A stretch of DNA of 32,283 bases, from the NCBI GenBank assembly GCA_014728225.1, contig WJLX01000047.1, positions 1 through 32,283 of the forward strand, written 5' to 3'. The notes under the pieces are model-generated. The model was not told where the DNA came from. It did no database searches and worked only from the letters and a program-made list of their open reading frames with translations. The stretch comes from Candidatus Coatesbacteria bacterium (GTDB lineage Bacteria; RBG-13-66-14). The position numbers and the translations under genes were made by a program. Positions 1 to 7,851 of the stretch are shown here, one piece after another. Positions within the stretch are counted from its first letter, which is position 1. Each line of letters starts with the position of its first letter.

Positions 1-1206
1 CTGCTGCTGGCGGCCAGCCTGCTGGTCAACCTCGGCGCCCTGTTCGTTTTCAAGTATTTCGACTTCTTCGTCAGCGGCTTCGCCGACATCCTCCGCCTGT
101 TCGGCCTGCGGGCCAATCCGGCGGTGCTGCGCTTCATCCTGCCCATCGGCCTGGCCTTCTACACCCTCAAAACGCTCAGCTACACTCTCGACGTCTACAG
201 GCGCAAGCTGGAACCCACCCGGGACCCGATCGCCTACCTGGCCTTCGTTTCCTTCTTCCCGCACCTGCTGGCCGGGCCCATCGAGCGCGCCAAGCATTTC
301 CTGCCCCAGCTGGAGAGCAGGCGGACGTTCGACGCCGACGAGGCCGCCGACGGTTTGCGGCAGATGCTCTGGGGCTTCGCCAAGAAGGTCCTGGTGGCCG
401 ATCTGGCGGCCCGGGCCGTCAACAACGTCTTCCTGGCCTACGGCGCCCAGGACACCCCGGCCCTGCTGGCGGGGGTTTTCCTCTTCGCCGTCCAGCTCTA
501 CGGCGATTTCTCCGGCTATTCGGACATGGCCGTCGGCACGGCCAGGCTGCTCGGTTTCCGTTCGGTGCGCAACTTCGCCTACCCCTACTTCGCCCGCAAC
601 ATCGCCGAGTTCTGGCGCCGCTGGCACATGTCGTTGATGAGCTGGCTGCGCGACTACATCTTCTATCCCCTCGGCGGGCCGCTCAAGGGCAAGGGACGCT
701 GGATCGTCAACACCCTGGTCGTGTTCCTGATCAGCGGTCTGTGGCACGGCGCCGACTGGACCTTCATCATCTGGGGGCTGCTCAACGGAGTATATTTCAT
801 TCCGCTGATCCTGAAAAAGGAGCCGCCGGTGACCAAGGGGATCGCCGGGGGCAAGCGCTGGTATCCCAGCCTCAAGGAAGCGGCCCGAATGGCCGGCACC
901 TTCCTGCTGGTCTGCCTGGGCTGGGTCTTCTTCCGCGCCGACAGCCTGCCCCAGGCCCTGGGTTACCTCGAGGGCATTTTCGTCCACCCGAGCTTCGGCG
1001 GGGTGACCCACGGTTACCTCAAAGCCCCGCTGATCGCCGCCGTCGGCCTGCTGCTGGTGGAGTGGTTCCAGCGCCGCCGCCGTCACGCCCTGCGGCTCAA
1101 GGGCTGGCCGCGCTGGGCCCGCTGGGCGGCCTACTATGCCGTCGCCCTGCTGCTGATCCTCTTCGGCGCCTACGGCAATCTCGAGTTCATCTACTTCCAA
1201 TTTTAG
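1..1206 (+). CDS. MBOAT-family membrane O-acyltransferase (AlgI/DltB-like), 5' truncated
   Basis: The frame is open from base 1, so the true start lies before the window; 401 residues are visible. This is a polytopic membrane acyltransferase of the AlgI/DltB type, which moves acyl groups (usually acetyl) across the membrane for attachment to exported polysaccharides. Family motifs are clear: LPIGLAFYTLKTLSYTLDVY, then DFSGYSDMAVGTARLLGF, then an arginine/histidine patch (FWRRWHMSL), then SGLWHGADWTF, whose histidine is the expected catalytic residue. The internal GTG at 124 is not the start, because family-typical sequence (FKYFDFFVSGFAD) precedes it in frame. The gene stops 2 bp before the next one, which encodes an SGNH-like protein, the usual partner in such acylation systems. 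The substrate cannot be read from the sequence. Confidence 0.93.
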   Translation: MLLAASLLVNLGALFVFKYFDFFVSGFADILRLFGLRANPAVLRFILPIGLAFYTLKTLSYTLDVYRRKLEPTRDPIAYLAFVSFFPHLLAGPIERAKHFLPQLESRRTFDADEAADGLRQMLWGFAKKVLVADLAARAVNNVFLAYGAQDTPALLAGVFLFAVQLYGDFSGYSDMAVGTARLLGFRSVRNFAYPYFARNIAEFWRRWHMSLMSWLRDYIFYPLGGPLKGKGRWIVNTLVVFLISGLWHGADWTFIIWGLLNGVYFIPLILKKEPPVTKGIAGGKRWYPSLKEAARMAGTFLLVCLGWVFFRADSLPQALGYLEGIFVHPSFGGVTHGYLKAPLIAAVGLLLVEWFQRRRRHALRLKGWPRWARWAAYYAVALLLILFGAYGNLEFIYFQF

Positions 1207-1208
1207 CC

Positions 1209-2216
1209 ATGGCCCGCTTTGTTAAACGTCTGTTGCTGTTCCTGACGCCCCTGGTCCTGCTGGTGGGCTTCGGGGTCTACGTCGATCCCCTCGACCGCTT
1301 CGAGGGTTGGCAGCCCCTGCCGACGGTCAACGCCAACTACCGCCAGGTCAAGCTCGCCGACTACCTGGAGCGCAGCCCCCGGGACTACGACGCCCTGGTG
1401 CTGGGCTCCAGCCGAGTGATGCGCCTGCGGGGCGAATACTTCGCCGACTACGGCTATCACAGCTTCAACTTCGGCTTCAACATGGCCCGTCTCGAGGACC
1501 TCTACTGCACGCTGCGCCTGGTGCTGGAGCACAACCGCCGCCGGTTGCGCCTGGTCGTCATCGGCCTGGAGCCGGAGATGTTCCACGACCGCCTGGGCCT
1601 GCACAAGCAGACCGTGCAACTGTCCGAGCTGGCGGCCTACCTGCCCGCGGATCTCGACCTGCCGGCGGCCGGCCCCGGCGACACCCTCAAGCTGCTCAGT
1701 GATTCGACCCGGCTGGCCTTCCTCGCCCTGCGCCTGCATCTCGCCGGCGAGGAGCCCGGCGTGGAATTCGCCCTCGAGCCGGCCACCGGCGATTACGTAG
1801 TCAAGCCGCCCCCCGAGGACGGCATCCGCGTCAACCCCAACATCCTGCAGACGATGCACGGTATCTACTCGGGCTTCGAGGAGTTCAGCCCGGCCCGCGT
1901 AGAGCTGTTCCGGCGCCTGGTCGATCTCTGCGCCGCCGCCGACATCCAGTTGGTCTGCTTCAACACCACCAACCATCCCGTGTTACAGAACTTCCTGGAG
2001 CAGACGACGGGCCTGGCCGTCGTCGAAGAGCTGCAGCGCGAGCTGTGCGCCGCCGTCGACTACCCCGGCTTCACCTATCTCGACCTGGGCTCCGTCGAGG
2101 CCTTCGACGGCGATCCCGACGACTTCTCCGACGTGGCCCATATCGGCAGCGGCAACGCCCGCTTGGTGGTGCAGCATTTACTGGAAGCGGCTGAGCCACC
2201 CCCCACGGTTCCCTGA
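1209..2216 (+). CDS. Membrane-anchored SGNH/GDSL-like protein, partner of the MBOAT acyltransferase
   Basis: 335 residues. An N-terminal hydrophobic segment (about residues 8-25) should anchor the protein or direct its export. It is followed by a Ser-containing block LVLGSSRV (Ser near residue 67) and, near the C-terminus, DVAHIG, which resembles the Asp-x-x-His end of SGNH hydrolase/acyltransferase domains. Proteins of this build (AlgX/AlgJ/DltD-like) commonly sit beside MBOAT transferases and complete or edit the acyl transfer outside the membrane. The ATG at 1209 lies 2 bp after the MBOAT stop, so the pair is probably co-transcribed and translationally coupled. The longer open frame upstream overlaps MBOAT coding sequence out of frame and is not real. 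The exact acyl donor and acceptor are unknown. Confidence 0.82.
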   Translation: MARFVKRLLLFLTPLVLLVGFGVYVDPLDRFEGWQPLPTVNANYRQVKLADYLERSPRDYDALVLGSSRVMRLRGEYFADYGYHSFNFGFNMARLEDLYCTLRLVLEHNRRRLRLVVIGLEPEMFHDRLGLHKQTVQLSELAAYLPADLDLPAAGPGDTLKLLSDSTRLAFLALRLHLAGEEPGVEFALEPATGDYVVKPPPEDGIRVNPNILQTMHGIYSGFEEFSPARVELFRRLVDLCAAADIQLVCFNTTNHPVLQNFLEQTTGLAVVEELQRELCAAVDYPGFTYLDLGSVEAFDGDPDDFSDVAHIGSGNARLVVQHLLEAAEPPPTVP

Positions 2217-2243
2217 CCCCCCACCAACACGCACTCGTACCCG

Positions 2244-2271
2244 CCGGGACGGTTCAGCCGCCCCGGTTTTT
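2244..2271 (+). terminator. Intrinsic terminator of the MBOAT/SGNH operon
   Basis: The stem is CCGGGaCGG (2244-2252) with CCGcCCCGG (2258-2266): eight pairs and one mismatch around a TTCAG loop, followed directly by TTTTT (2267-2271). It starts 28 bp after the SGNH gene stop. Confidence 0.82.
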
Positions 2272-2347
2272 CAGTGGCCCGGCCCGACGGCCGTCAGCCC
2301 CACTCTCAAATTGAAGCTTGCCCACGGCAACATTGTGAATTAGTATT

Positions 2348-2401
2348 TATAATGCTTCGAATTGGCCCGTCGTGACCTATCATCACATCCGAATAAAGGA
2401 G
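2348..2401 (+). promoter_or_regulatory. Probable promoter -10 element and ribosome binding site of the V4R gene
   Basis: A perfect TATAAT lies at 2348-2353 in a locally AT-rich patch. No convincing -35 hexamer lies 16-18 bp upstream, so an activator or weak -35 may be involved. A strong Shine-Dalgarno sequence AAAGGAG (2395-2401) sits 4 nt before the ATG at 2406. Confidence 0.5.
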
Positions 2402-2405
2402 CCCC

Positions 2406-3056
2406 ATGACCGATCTACGCTACGTCAAGGTCAACCCGGAGATGGCCCCGGCCTTCGAGAACGCCGAGCGGGTCGTCGAGAGCTACTTCGGCAAACTCAA
2501 GCAGAACGCCGAGGAGGGTCAAATCGCCGTCGGCGACGACCACTACGCCCTGTTCAGCACCGAGGACTTCGGCTACTTCCTCCACGAGAGCTTCCGTGAG
2601 CGCTTCGGCAGCGCCGTCAAGATGGTGCTCTACGAGATGGCCTACATCCTGGGCAAGAAGAGCGCCCAGCGCTTCGGTGGGCGTACCGGGGCGCCGCCGG
2701 GGGTGGAGCTGCTCTCCTACGGCCCCGTCTACTTCGCCTTCATCGGCATGGCCAACGTCGAGATCCTGCCCCAGTCGCGCCCCACCCAGGACGAGGAGTT
2801 CCTGCTGACCTACCACCACCACCACTCCTTCGAGGCCGACAGCTACCTGGCCCAGGAGGAGAGATCGGCCGACCCCGTCTGCTTCATGAGCGCCGGCTTC
2901 TCCTCGGGCTGGTGCTCCCACGCCTTCGGCCTGGACCTGAAAGCCGAGGAGATCGCCTGCCGGGCCCAGGGTCGGGACCGCTGCACCTTCGTCATGGCCC
3001 CGCGCAAGCGCCTGATCGGCCAGGTGGGCAAGCTGCGCAACGAGCTGCTCAAGTAG
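2406..3056 (+). CDS. V4R (4-vinyl reductase) domain protein with XylR_N-like N-terminus
   Basis: 216 residues, soluble, no signal peptide. The N-terminal two thirds (about 45-110) resemble the XylR_N/V4R-associated fold, with the helix containing ESFRERFG and MVLYEMAYILGKKSAQRFGG. The C-terminal third carries the V4R signature: CFMSAGFSSGWCSHAFG, then AEEIACRAQGRDRCTFVMAP, where the Cys residues of the G-W-C...C...C-F pattern are conserved. V4R domains bind small hydrophobic ligands or metal and occur in sensors and in BchJ-like proteins. No DNA-binding or output domain is fused here, so it may be a free-standing sensor or ligand carrier. The gene is monocistronic, between a terminator and a hairpin-rich gap. 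The function is inferred from the domain only. Confidence 0.8.
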   Translation: MTDLRYVKVNPEMAPAFENAERVVESYFGKLKQNAEEGQIAVGDDHYALFSTEDFGYFLHESFRERFGSAVKMVLYEMAYILGKKSAQRFGGRTGAPPGVELLSYGPVYFAFIGMANVEILPQSRPTQDEEFLLTYHHHHSFEADSYLAQEERSADPVCFMSAGFSSGWCSHAFGLDLKAEEIACRAQGRDRCTFVMAPRKRLIGQVGKLRNELLK

Positions 3057-3734
3057 CGCCGCCGCCGGGTAAACCTGGACACATACCCGAGGACCAGGCG
3101 AGAAGCGGCGTTACCCGGCCCGGATAGACCGAGCTTGGACTTCGGCCGGGGAGACCTCATACACAACGGGCTGAGCGCGACGGGCTGATTGCTCGTCCTG
3201 CGCTAAGCCCTTCCCTCCGGGGCGCCGTCGAGTGCGGCGGGTCGGCGGCTGATAGCGACCGGGATACCTCATGACTCCTTCCGTCATGGTCAGAAGCGGC
3301 CGATTAGTCATACGGATTGCTAACCGCTGCACAGCAGAGTTTGAGCCGTTAGCATAGGCACGATAGCGACGCCGACGGCGCGCTATCCCCTCACAACGAA
3401 ATGGACCAGACAGGTGTGGGCGGCCAAATCAAACAACAGTCCCAACCAGCCTGAACGGCTCCGCCCGGCTAAGCCACCGCCACTTCTACCACACCCGGCC
3501 AACACACCGCCGCTCCGGGAGCGCTCCTCCGCTCCACAGAACAGCCGCGACCTCCCCGGCGGGAGGTCGTCTAGTAAAGGCGTCCCCGGCGGCGCCGAAA
3601 ACCAGGCGGGCGCCGCAGACCTCGACCCGGCCGCCGGGCCGGACGTCGAGGCGCCGGCGCGCGTTCTTGCCCGAGTTCCCCCGGCCGCCGGGCCGGGGGA
3701 ACGAGGCGAGCAAGAACCGTGACGGCGCCGGGGC
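3057..3734. other. 678-bp gene-free region rich in inverted repeats
   Basis: No ORF here resembles a protein. The stretch contains several inverted repeats: GCCGGGTAA (3064-3072) with TTACCCGGC (3111-3119), enclosing CCTGG/CCAGG (3074-3078/3094-3098); GATAGCG (3362-3368) with CGCTATC (3381-3387), continued inward by CGCC/GGCG with one bulged A; a perfect 9-bp stem with CGGC loop (3548-3569); and the palindromic element at 3663-3717. ACGGGCTGA occurs twice within 3160-3195. None of these stems is followed by a T run, so ordinary terminators do not explain them. A structured RNA or decayed sequence is possible; I cannot decide which. Confidence 0.5.
3663..3717. repeat. Palindromic intergenic element, copy A (TTCTTGC/GCAAGAA ends)
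   Basis: The outer arms are GTTCTTGC (3663-3670) and GCAAGAAC (3710-3717). The inner arms GTTCCCCCGGCC (3675-3686) and GGCCGGGGGAAC (3691-3702) pair perfectly over 12 bp around a GCCG loop. It lies just beyond the 3' end of the alanine racemase gene. There is no T run on either side, so it is not a standard terminator. The same end sequences recur at 6120-6165 and 26608-26700. Confidence 0.7.
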
Positions 3735-4892
3735 TCAGTCGACGATCACCCGGGGGATCTCAGCGGGCAAACGGGTCAGCAGCTCGTAGTTGACGTACTG
3801 GGCCAGGTCGCTGAACGACGATACGCTGATGGTCTGGTTCTTCTGCCGGCCGATCAGCACGACCTCGTCACCCTTGCGCACCCCGGGGATCTGGGTCACG
3901 TCGACGAGGAACATGTTCATGTTGACGAAACCACGCACGGGGGCCTTGCGACCACGCACCAGGACATGACCGACGTTGGACAGGCTGCGGCTGAAGCCGT
4001 GACCGTAGCCCACGGGCACCACGGCCAGCTTGAGCTTCTTGCTCGCCAGAAAGCTGGTGCCGTAGCTGACGAACTGGCCGGGCTGAACGTGCTTGATGCT
4101 CATCACCTGGGTCTTCCAGGACAGCACCCGGCGCAGCGGATCGACGGTGAAACGGGTGTCGTCGGAGAGCAGGTTGTACATCCGCGTCTCCGCGCTGGGC
4201 CAGAAGCCGTACTGGGCGATACCGAAGCGCACCATGTCCATCCGCGTATGCGGGTAGGTCAGGGCGGCGGCGGAGCAGGCGGTGTGGAGCTGCGCGGGGA
4301 CCAGGCCGCGCGCGGCGAAGAAGTCGACGGCCTCCTTGAAGTTATAGAACTGGTTCTGGATGCGCAGGTAGTTGGCCACGCTCTCGGCGCCGGCATAATG
4401 GGTGCACAGCCCGCGCAGCCGCAGCTCGGCCCGGTGATCGCGCAGCAGCTCCACCGCCCGCTCCCACTCGTACTCCTCCAGACCGGTGCGGTTCATTCCG
4501 GTCTCGATCTCCAGGTGGACGCGGGCCGGACGGCCGACGGCCCGGGCCGCGGCCACGGCGTGCTCCAGGCGGTCGAGCTCGAAGACCCAGAACTCGATGC
4601 CCTCCTCGACGGCCCAGGTCAACTCGGCGTTATCGATCATCCCCATGATCATCAGCCGGCTGGCGTCGTCGAGGACCTCGTTGGCCAGGTCCGCCTCGTG
4701 GGCGTCGGCCACGGCGAAGGAACGCACCAGGCAGCTCTCGGCCAGCTTGATGAAGGGCCGGATGCCGTGACCGTAGGCGTTGCCCTTGACCACGGAGGTA
4801 AACTCGACCCCGGAGCCCAGCCGCCGTCGCAGGTAGCGGATGTTCTGCTCCAGGGCCTTCCTGCTGAGGGAGATATGGGAGGGGTGCTTCAT
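3735..4892 (-). CDS. alr: Alanine racemase
   Basis: 385 residues, the normal length for this fold-type III PLP enzyme, which interconverts L- and D-alanine for peptidoglycan. The PLP lysine is K36 in SVVKGNAYGHG. The second catalytic tyrosine is in VSYGTSF, followed by the family block VVPVGYGHGFSRSLSN and a C-terminal LLTRLPAEIPRVI. The usual C-M-D motif of the substrate loop reads N-M-N here (VNMNMFLVDV), which might alter specificity towards another small amino acid. The ATG at 4892 is chosen because family homology begins at residue 6 and it overlaps the upstream amidohydrolase stop as ATGA; the frame runs further upstream without homology. It is co-transcribed behind the M20 gene. Confidence 0.92.
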   Translation of the reverse strand: MKHPSHISLSRKALEQNIRYLRRRLGSGVEFTSVVKGNAYGHGIRPFIKLAESCLVRSFAVADAHEADLANEVLDDASRLMIMGMIDNAELTWAVEEGIEFWVFELDRLEHAVAAARAVGRPARVHLEIETGMNRTGLEEYEWERAVELLRDHRAELRLRGLCTHYAGAESVANYLRIQNQFYNFKEAVDFFAARGLVPAQLHTACSAAALTYPHTRMDMVRFGIAQYGFWPSAETRMYNLLSDDTRFTVDPLRRVLSWKTQVMSIKHVQPGQFVSYGTSFLASKKLKLAVVPVGYGHGFSRSLSNVGHVLVRGRKAPVRGFVNMNMFLVDVTQIPGVRKGDEVVLIGRQKNQTISVSSFSDLAQYVNYELLTRLPAEIPRVIVD

Positions 4893-6037
4893 CGGCGGGT
4901 GAGGAGTTTTTCCATCAGTGTCGTCCAGATTTCGACGCCGGGTTGCAGCAGTTCGTCGGGGAAATCGTAGTGGGAGCTGTGCAGCTGGGGATGCTCGACC
5001 CCGGCGCCCAACCCGAACAGGGCGCCGGGAAAGGCGTTCAGCAGGCAGCCGAAATCCTCGCTCCAGGGGAAGGGCTCCGCGGGGCGGACGATCTCGAGCT
5101 TCAGCTCGTCGGCGACGCGCTCCAGATGCCCGACGCAGGTATCGTCGTTGACCACGGCGGGAAAGACCTCGACCCATTCCAACTCGTGCTCCAGGTTCCA
5201 GGCGGAGGCCGTTCCGGCGGCCAGACGGCGGGCGGCTTGACAGAGGCGCTCCATCTCGGCGTCGCGGTGGGCGCGCAGGGTGGCCATCACCACGGCCTCA
5301 CCCGGTGTGGTACCGAAGGCCTCCTCGCCGAGGACGGCGTGGATGACGGTCACCAGGGCGGCGCGCTCCAGCGGGGTGGTCAGGGCGGGCAGGGCCTGCA
5401 GGTCGTCGATCAGCGCCGCCACGGCCGCGGCCGGGCTGCGGGCGTCCTCGGGATGGCCGGCGTGACTGGTCTCGCCATGGAGGTAGACCTTGACCCCCCG
5501 GGAGGCCGAGGCGAAGATACCGCGACGCAGGATCAGCGAACCCAGGGGGAAACCGGGCAGGTTGTGCAGGGCGAAGGCGTAGTCCGGGCGCAGGGTGGCA
5601 AAGGCCGGATCCTCGAGCACGGCCCGGGCGCCGTGGGCGATCTCCTCGGCGGGTTGGAACAGGCAGATCACCCGCCCCGCCAGCTCAGCCCGTCGGGCCG
5701 CCAGACGTGCCAGAGCCCCGAGCATGATCGTCATGTGGCCGTCGTGACCGCACATGTGACCGACACCGGCGACCTCGCTGGCGTAGGCGGCGCCGGAACG
5801 GTCCGGAATCGGCAAGGCGTCCAGATCGGCGCGCAGCAGCACCGTCGGACCGTCAATCGAGGCTCCCTCGAGAACCGCCGCCACACCGTGCCCGCCCAGG
5901 CCACCGACGACCTCATCGGCGCCGGCGCGGCGGGCGTAAGCGGCGATGAGCTCCGCCGTGGCGGCCTCGCGGCGCGAGAGCTCGGGACGGCGGTGCAGCT
6001 CGCGGCGGATGGCCGGCAGGTCTGCGCCGATCGGCAT
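4889..6037 (-). CDS. M20-family metal-dependent amidohydrolase (hippuricase / N-acyl-amino acid hydrolase type)
   Basis: 382 residues. It matches the M20D/AmhX-type amidohydrolases that split N-acyl-amino acids or similar amides using two metal ions. Visible motifs are RRELHRRPELS at the N-terminus, LLRADLDALPI with its Asp, the metal site GHMCGHDGHM (C96, H98, H101), FQPAEE with the catalytic Glu pair, and FALHNLPGFPLG. SHAGHPEDARSPAAA marks the lid (dimerisation) domain. The ATG at 6037 has AGGAG 9 nt upstream and fits family N-termini; the longer frame to 6118 runs across the promoter. The stop overlaps the alr start by 4 bp, so the two are coupled, which may point to D-amino acid or peptidoglycan-derived amino acid metabolism. 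No signal peptide is seen. Confidence 0.88.
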   Translation of the reverse strand: MPIGADLPAIRRELHRRPELSRREAATAELIAAYARRAGADEVVGGLGGHGVAAVLEGASIDGPTVLLRADLDALPIPDRSGAAYASEVAGVGHMCGHDGHMTIMLGALARLAARRAELAGRVICLFQPAEEIAHGARAVLEDPAFATLRPDYAFALHNLPGFPLGSLILRRGIFASASRGVKVYLHGETSHAGHPEDARSPAAAVAALIDDLQALPALTTPLERAALVTVIHAVLGEEAFGTTPGEAVVMATLRAHRDAEMERLCQAARRLAAGTASAWNLEHELEWVEVFPAVVNDDTCVGHLERVADELKLEIVRPAEPFPWSEDFGCLLNAFPGALFGLGAGVEHPQLHSSHYDFPDELLQPGVEIWTTLMEKLLTRR

Positions 6038-6071
6038 GGTGCTGCGCTCCTGAGAGTTCGTCGTCGCGTCG

Positions 6072-6080
6072 AATATAACA
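6072..6080 (-). promoter_or_regulatory. Extended -10 promoter for the M20-alr operon
   Basis: On the minus strand the sequence reads TGT-TATATT (6080 to 6072), an extended -10 element. A start near 6065 would leave a leader of about 28 nt before the ATG at 6037. The -35 region 17 bp upstream (CATCAA) is weak, as expected for an extended -10 promoter. Confidence 0.45.
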
Positions 6081-6119
6081 CATCGCGGGGCCGGTTGATG
6101 CATACCCCGGCCCGGCACA

Positions 6120-6165
6120 CTTCTTGCATTCCCGCCGGACCGAAGCGGTCCGGCGGGGCAAGAAG
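6120..6165. repeat. Palindromic intergenic element, copy B
   Basis: The outer arms CTTCTTGC (6120-6127) and GCAAGAAG (6158-6165) enclose CCCGCCGGACC (6131-6141) and GGTCCGGCGGG (6147-6157), a perfect 11-bp inner stem with a GAAGC loop and a three-base ATT bulge on one side. It lies between the 3' end of the aminotransferase operon and the promoter of the M20-alr operon. It shares its ends with the elements at 3663-3717 and 26608-26700. Confidence 0.72.
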
Positions 6166-6261
6166 TCCGCCGGGCCTGCGTTTACGACGTTCCCGCGTCT
6201 GCAAGGCTGGCTGTGGCTCGGCGCCGGGCCGGCCGTTGATCGCAGGTTGCTGTTACAGGAC

Positions 6262-6287
6262 ACGGCGGGGAGCAGCCTCCCCGCCGT
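6262..6287 (-). terminator. Strong GC hairpin after the aminotransferase operon, possible terminator
   Basis: ACGGCGGGGAG (6262-6272) pairs with CTCCCCGCCGT (6277-6287), a perfect 11-bp stem with a CAGC loop, 29 bp beyond the aminotransferase stop. On the minus strand it is not followed by a T run. On the plus strand CGTTTT follows. It may act as a weak bidirectional terminator or as a 3'-end stabiliser. Confidence 0.45.
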
Positions 6288-6315
6288 CGTTTTCAAGCGG
6301 AGCTTATCCGCCGCC

Positions 6316-7839
6316 TCAGTCGGCTTCCAGGCTGGCGGCGAGGGCCTCATCGAAGGCGGCCAGGACGACGTCGACCTGCTCCTCGGTGATCACCAGGGGC
6401 GGCAGCCAGCGCAGGGCCCGGCCCGTGGAGAGGGAGGAGTGGGCCCCCCGGGGTTTCATCCGCTCTTGGACGTCGGCCACCCGTTCGGGGGAGTCGAGGC
6501 CGATGCCGATCATCAGGCCGACGACGCGCAGCTCGCCGACGACGTCGTAGTTTTCCCTGATGGCCTCGAGGCCTTTTTTGAACTGGGCGGCGCGTTCGAC
6601 GACGCGCAGGGGCAGGTCGAGTTCGCGCATCTGGCGGGTGGCGATCAGGGCTGCGGTCATGGCCATCGGGTTGCCGCCGAAGGTCGAGCCGTCGTAGCCC
6701 GGCTTCATCCGCTGGGCGATCTCGGGTTTGGTGACCACGGCGGTGACGGGGTAGCCGCCGCCGAAGGACTTGCCGATGGTGATGATGTCGGGCACGAGGT
6801 CGTAGCGCTGGCTGGCGAACCAGTCGCCGGCCCCAGCGGCCACGCGGGCGAAGCCGGTCTGGACTTCGTCGACGATCATCACGGCCTTGTGTTTGTCGCA
6901 CAGCTCGCGCAGCCCGTGGGCAAAGGCGGGTTCTGCCGGGCGGATACCGGCCTCTTCGCCCTGAACGAGCTCCAGGATGACGCTTTTGGCCTTGTCCTGC
7001 TTCAGCAGGGTTTCGACTGCTTTTAGGTCGCCCCAGTCGACGAAGTGGACCCAGTCTTCCCGATGCAGCCCGAAGGGTTTGCGGTAGGCCTCGTTGTGGG
7101 TGACGGCGACGGCGCCGTGGGTCCGGCCGTGGAAGCCGCCACTGAAGGCGATCACTCCGCGGTGTTTGTTGAAGGCCTTGGCGAGTTTGAGGGATTTATC
7201 GACGGCTTCGCCGCCGGAGTTCTGCCAGTAGAAGTGGTGCAGGTTGCCGGGCATCATCGGCAGGACCTCGCGCAGGAAGCGGGTCCGCGAGACGCTGATG
7301 CGGTCCTCTTTCTGGGAGATCAGCAGGCTGGCCTGATTGTAGAGGCCGCGGGCGATTTGGGGGTTGGCGTTGCCCAGGTTGGTGGCGCTGTAGTTGGCGT
7401 CGAGATCGACGTACTCCCGGCCGCGGGAGTCCCAGACGGCGGCGCCGTAACCGCGTACGGGCAGCAGGTCATCCTCGAGGTGGCTGACGGGGATCTTGTA
7501 GCGCCGGTGGGTCTCGACGACCTCGGCGGTGGACAGCTCGCTTTCGTCGAGCATCAACGAGACTGCGGCCAGGGTTTCCTCTTCCAGCTCCTCGACCAGC
7601 ACGGCGGCCAGGCGCAGGGCGGCGGGGTAGTCGAGGGAGGCGTGGACGTCGACCTCGCCACCGATGCTTTTCAAGCACTTGCGGTAGACGCCGTCGCGGA
7701 CCTTGTCGTCCTCGAGCAGGACCTCGAGGATCTCGCGGATGCGATCCGGCGTGGCGTTGCCGCGTTCGGGACTGCAGCAGGGGTCCTGGATCAGGGCCTC
7801 GAGCAGACCGTGACAGGACAACCGTTTATCTTGTTCCAT
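6316..7839 (-). CDS. Class III PLP aminotransferase with an extra N-terminal helical domain
   Basis: 507 residues. The catalytic part begins near residue 110 and follows the acetylornithine/ornithine/4-aminobutyrate aminotransferase family: WDSRGREYVDLDANY, FSGGFHGRTHGA, VIVDEVQTGFAR in variant form MIVDEVQTGFAR, and the PLP lysine K357 in TIGKSFGGGYP. The first 100 or so residues are predicted helical (many Leu/Glu, a CC pair at about 21-22) and are not part of the usual 400-430-residue enzyme. The ATG at 7839 is preferred because AGGTG lies 9 nt upstream; a GTG at 7851 is also possible. It is last in a chain with the radical SAM, flavoprotein and isochorismatase-like genes; its Shine-Dalgarno overlaps the radical SAM stop codon. 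The amino donor and acceptor cannot be told from sequence. Confidence 0.87.
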   Translation of the reverse strand: MEQDKRLSCHGLLEALIQDPCCSPERGNATPDRIREILEVLLEDDKVRDGVYRKCLKSIGGEVDVHASLDYPAALRLAAVLVEELEEETLAAVSLMLDESELSTAEVVETHRRYKIPVSHLEDDLLPVRGYGAAVWDSRGREYVDLDANYSATNLGNANPQIARGLYNQASLLISQKEDRISVSRTRFLREVLPMMPGNLHHFYWQNSGGEAVDKSLKLAKAFNKHRGVIAFSGGFHGRTHGAVAVTHNEAYRKPFGLHREDWVHFVDWGDLKAVETLLKQDKAKSVILELVQGEEAGIRPAEPAFAHGLRELCDKHKAVMIVDEVQTGFARVAAGAGDWFASQRYDLVPDIITIGKSFGGGYPVTAVVTKPEIAQRMKPGYDGSTFGGNPMAMTAALIATRQMRELDLPLRVVERAAQFKKGLEAIRENYDVVGELRVVGLMIGIGLDSPERVADVQERMKPRGAHSSLSTGRALRWLPPLVITEEQVDVVLAAFDEALAASLEAD

Positions 7840-7851
7840 TCCGTGGTTCAC

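Noticed and set aside
3966-4970. 334-codon open frame opposite alanine racemase
   Set aside because: Antisense shadow with no motif; the minus strand is unambiguous alr.
4943-6550. 535-codon plus-strand frame
   Set aside because: It runs across the M20 gene, a promoter, a hairpin and the end of the aminotransferase, with shadow-type composition.
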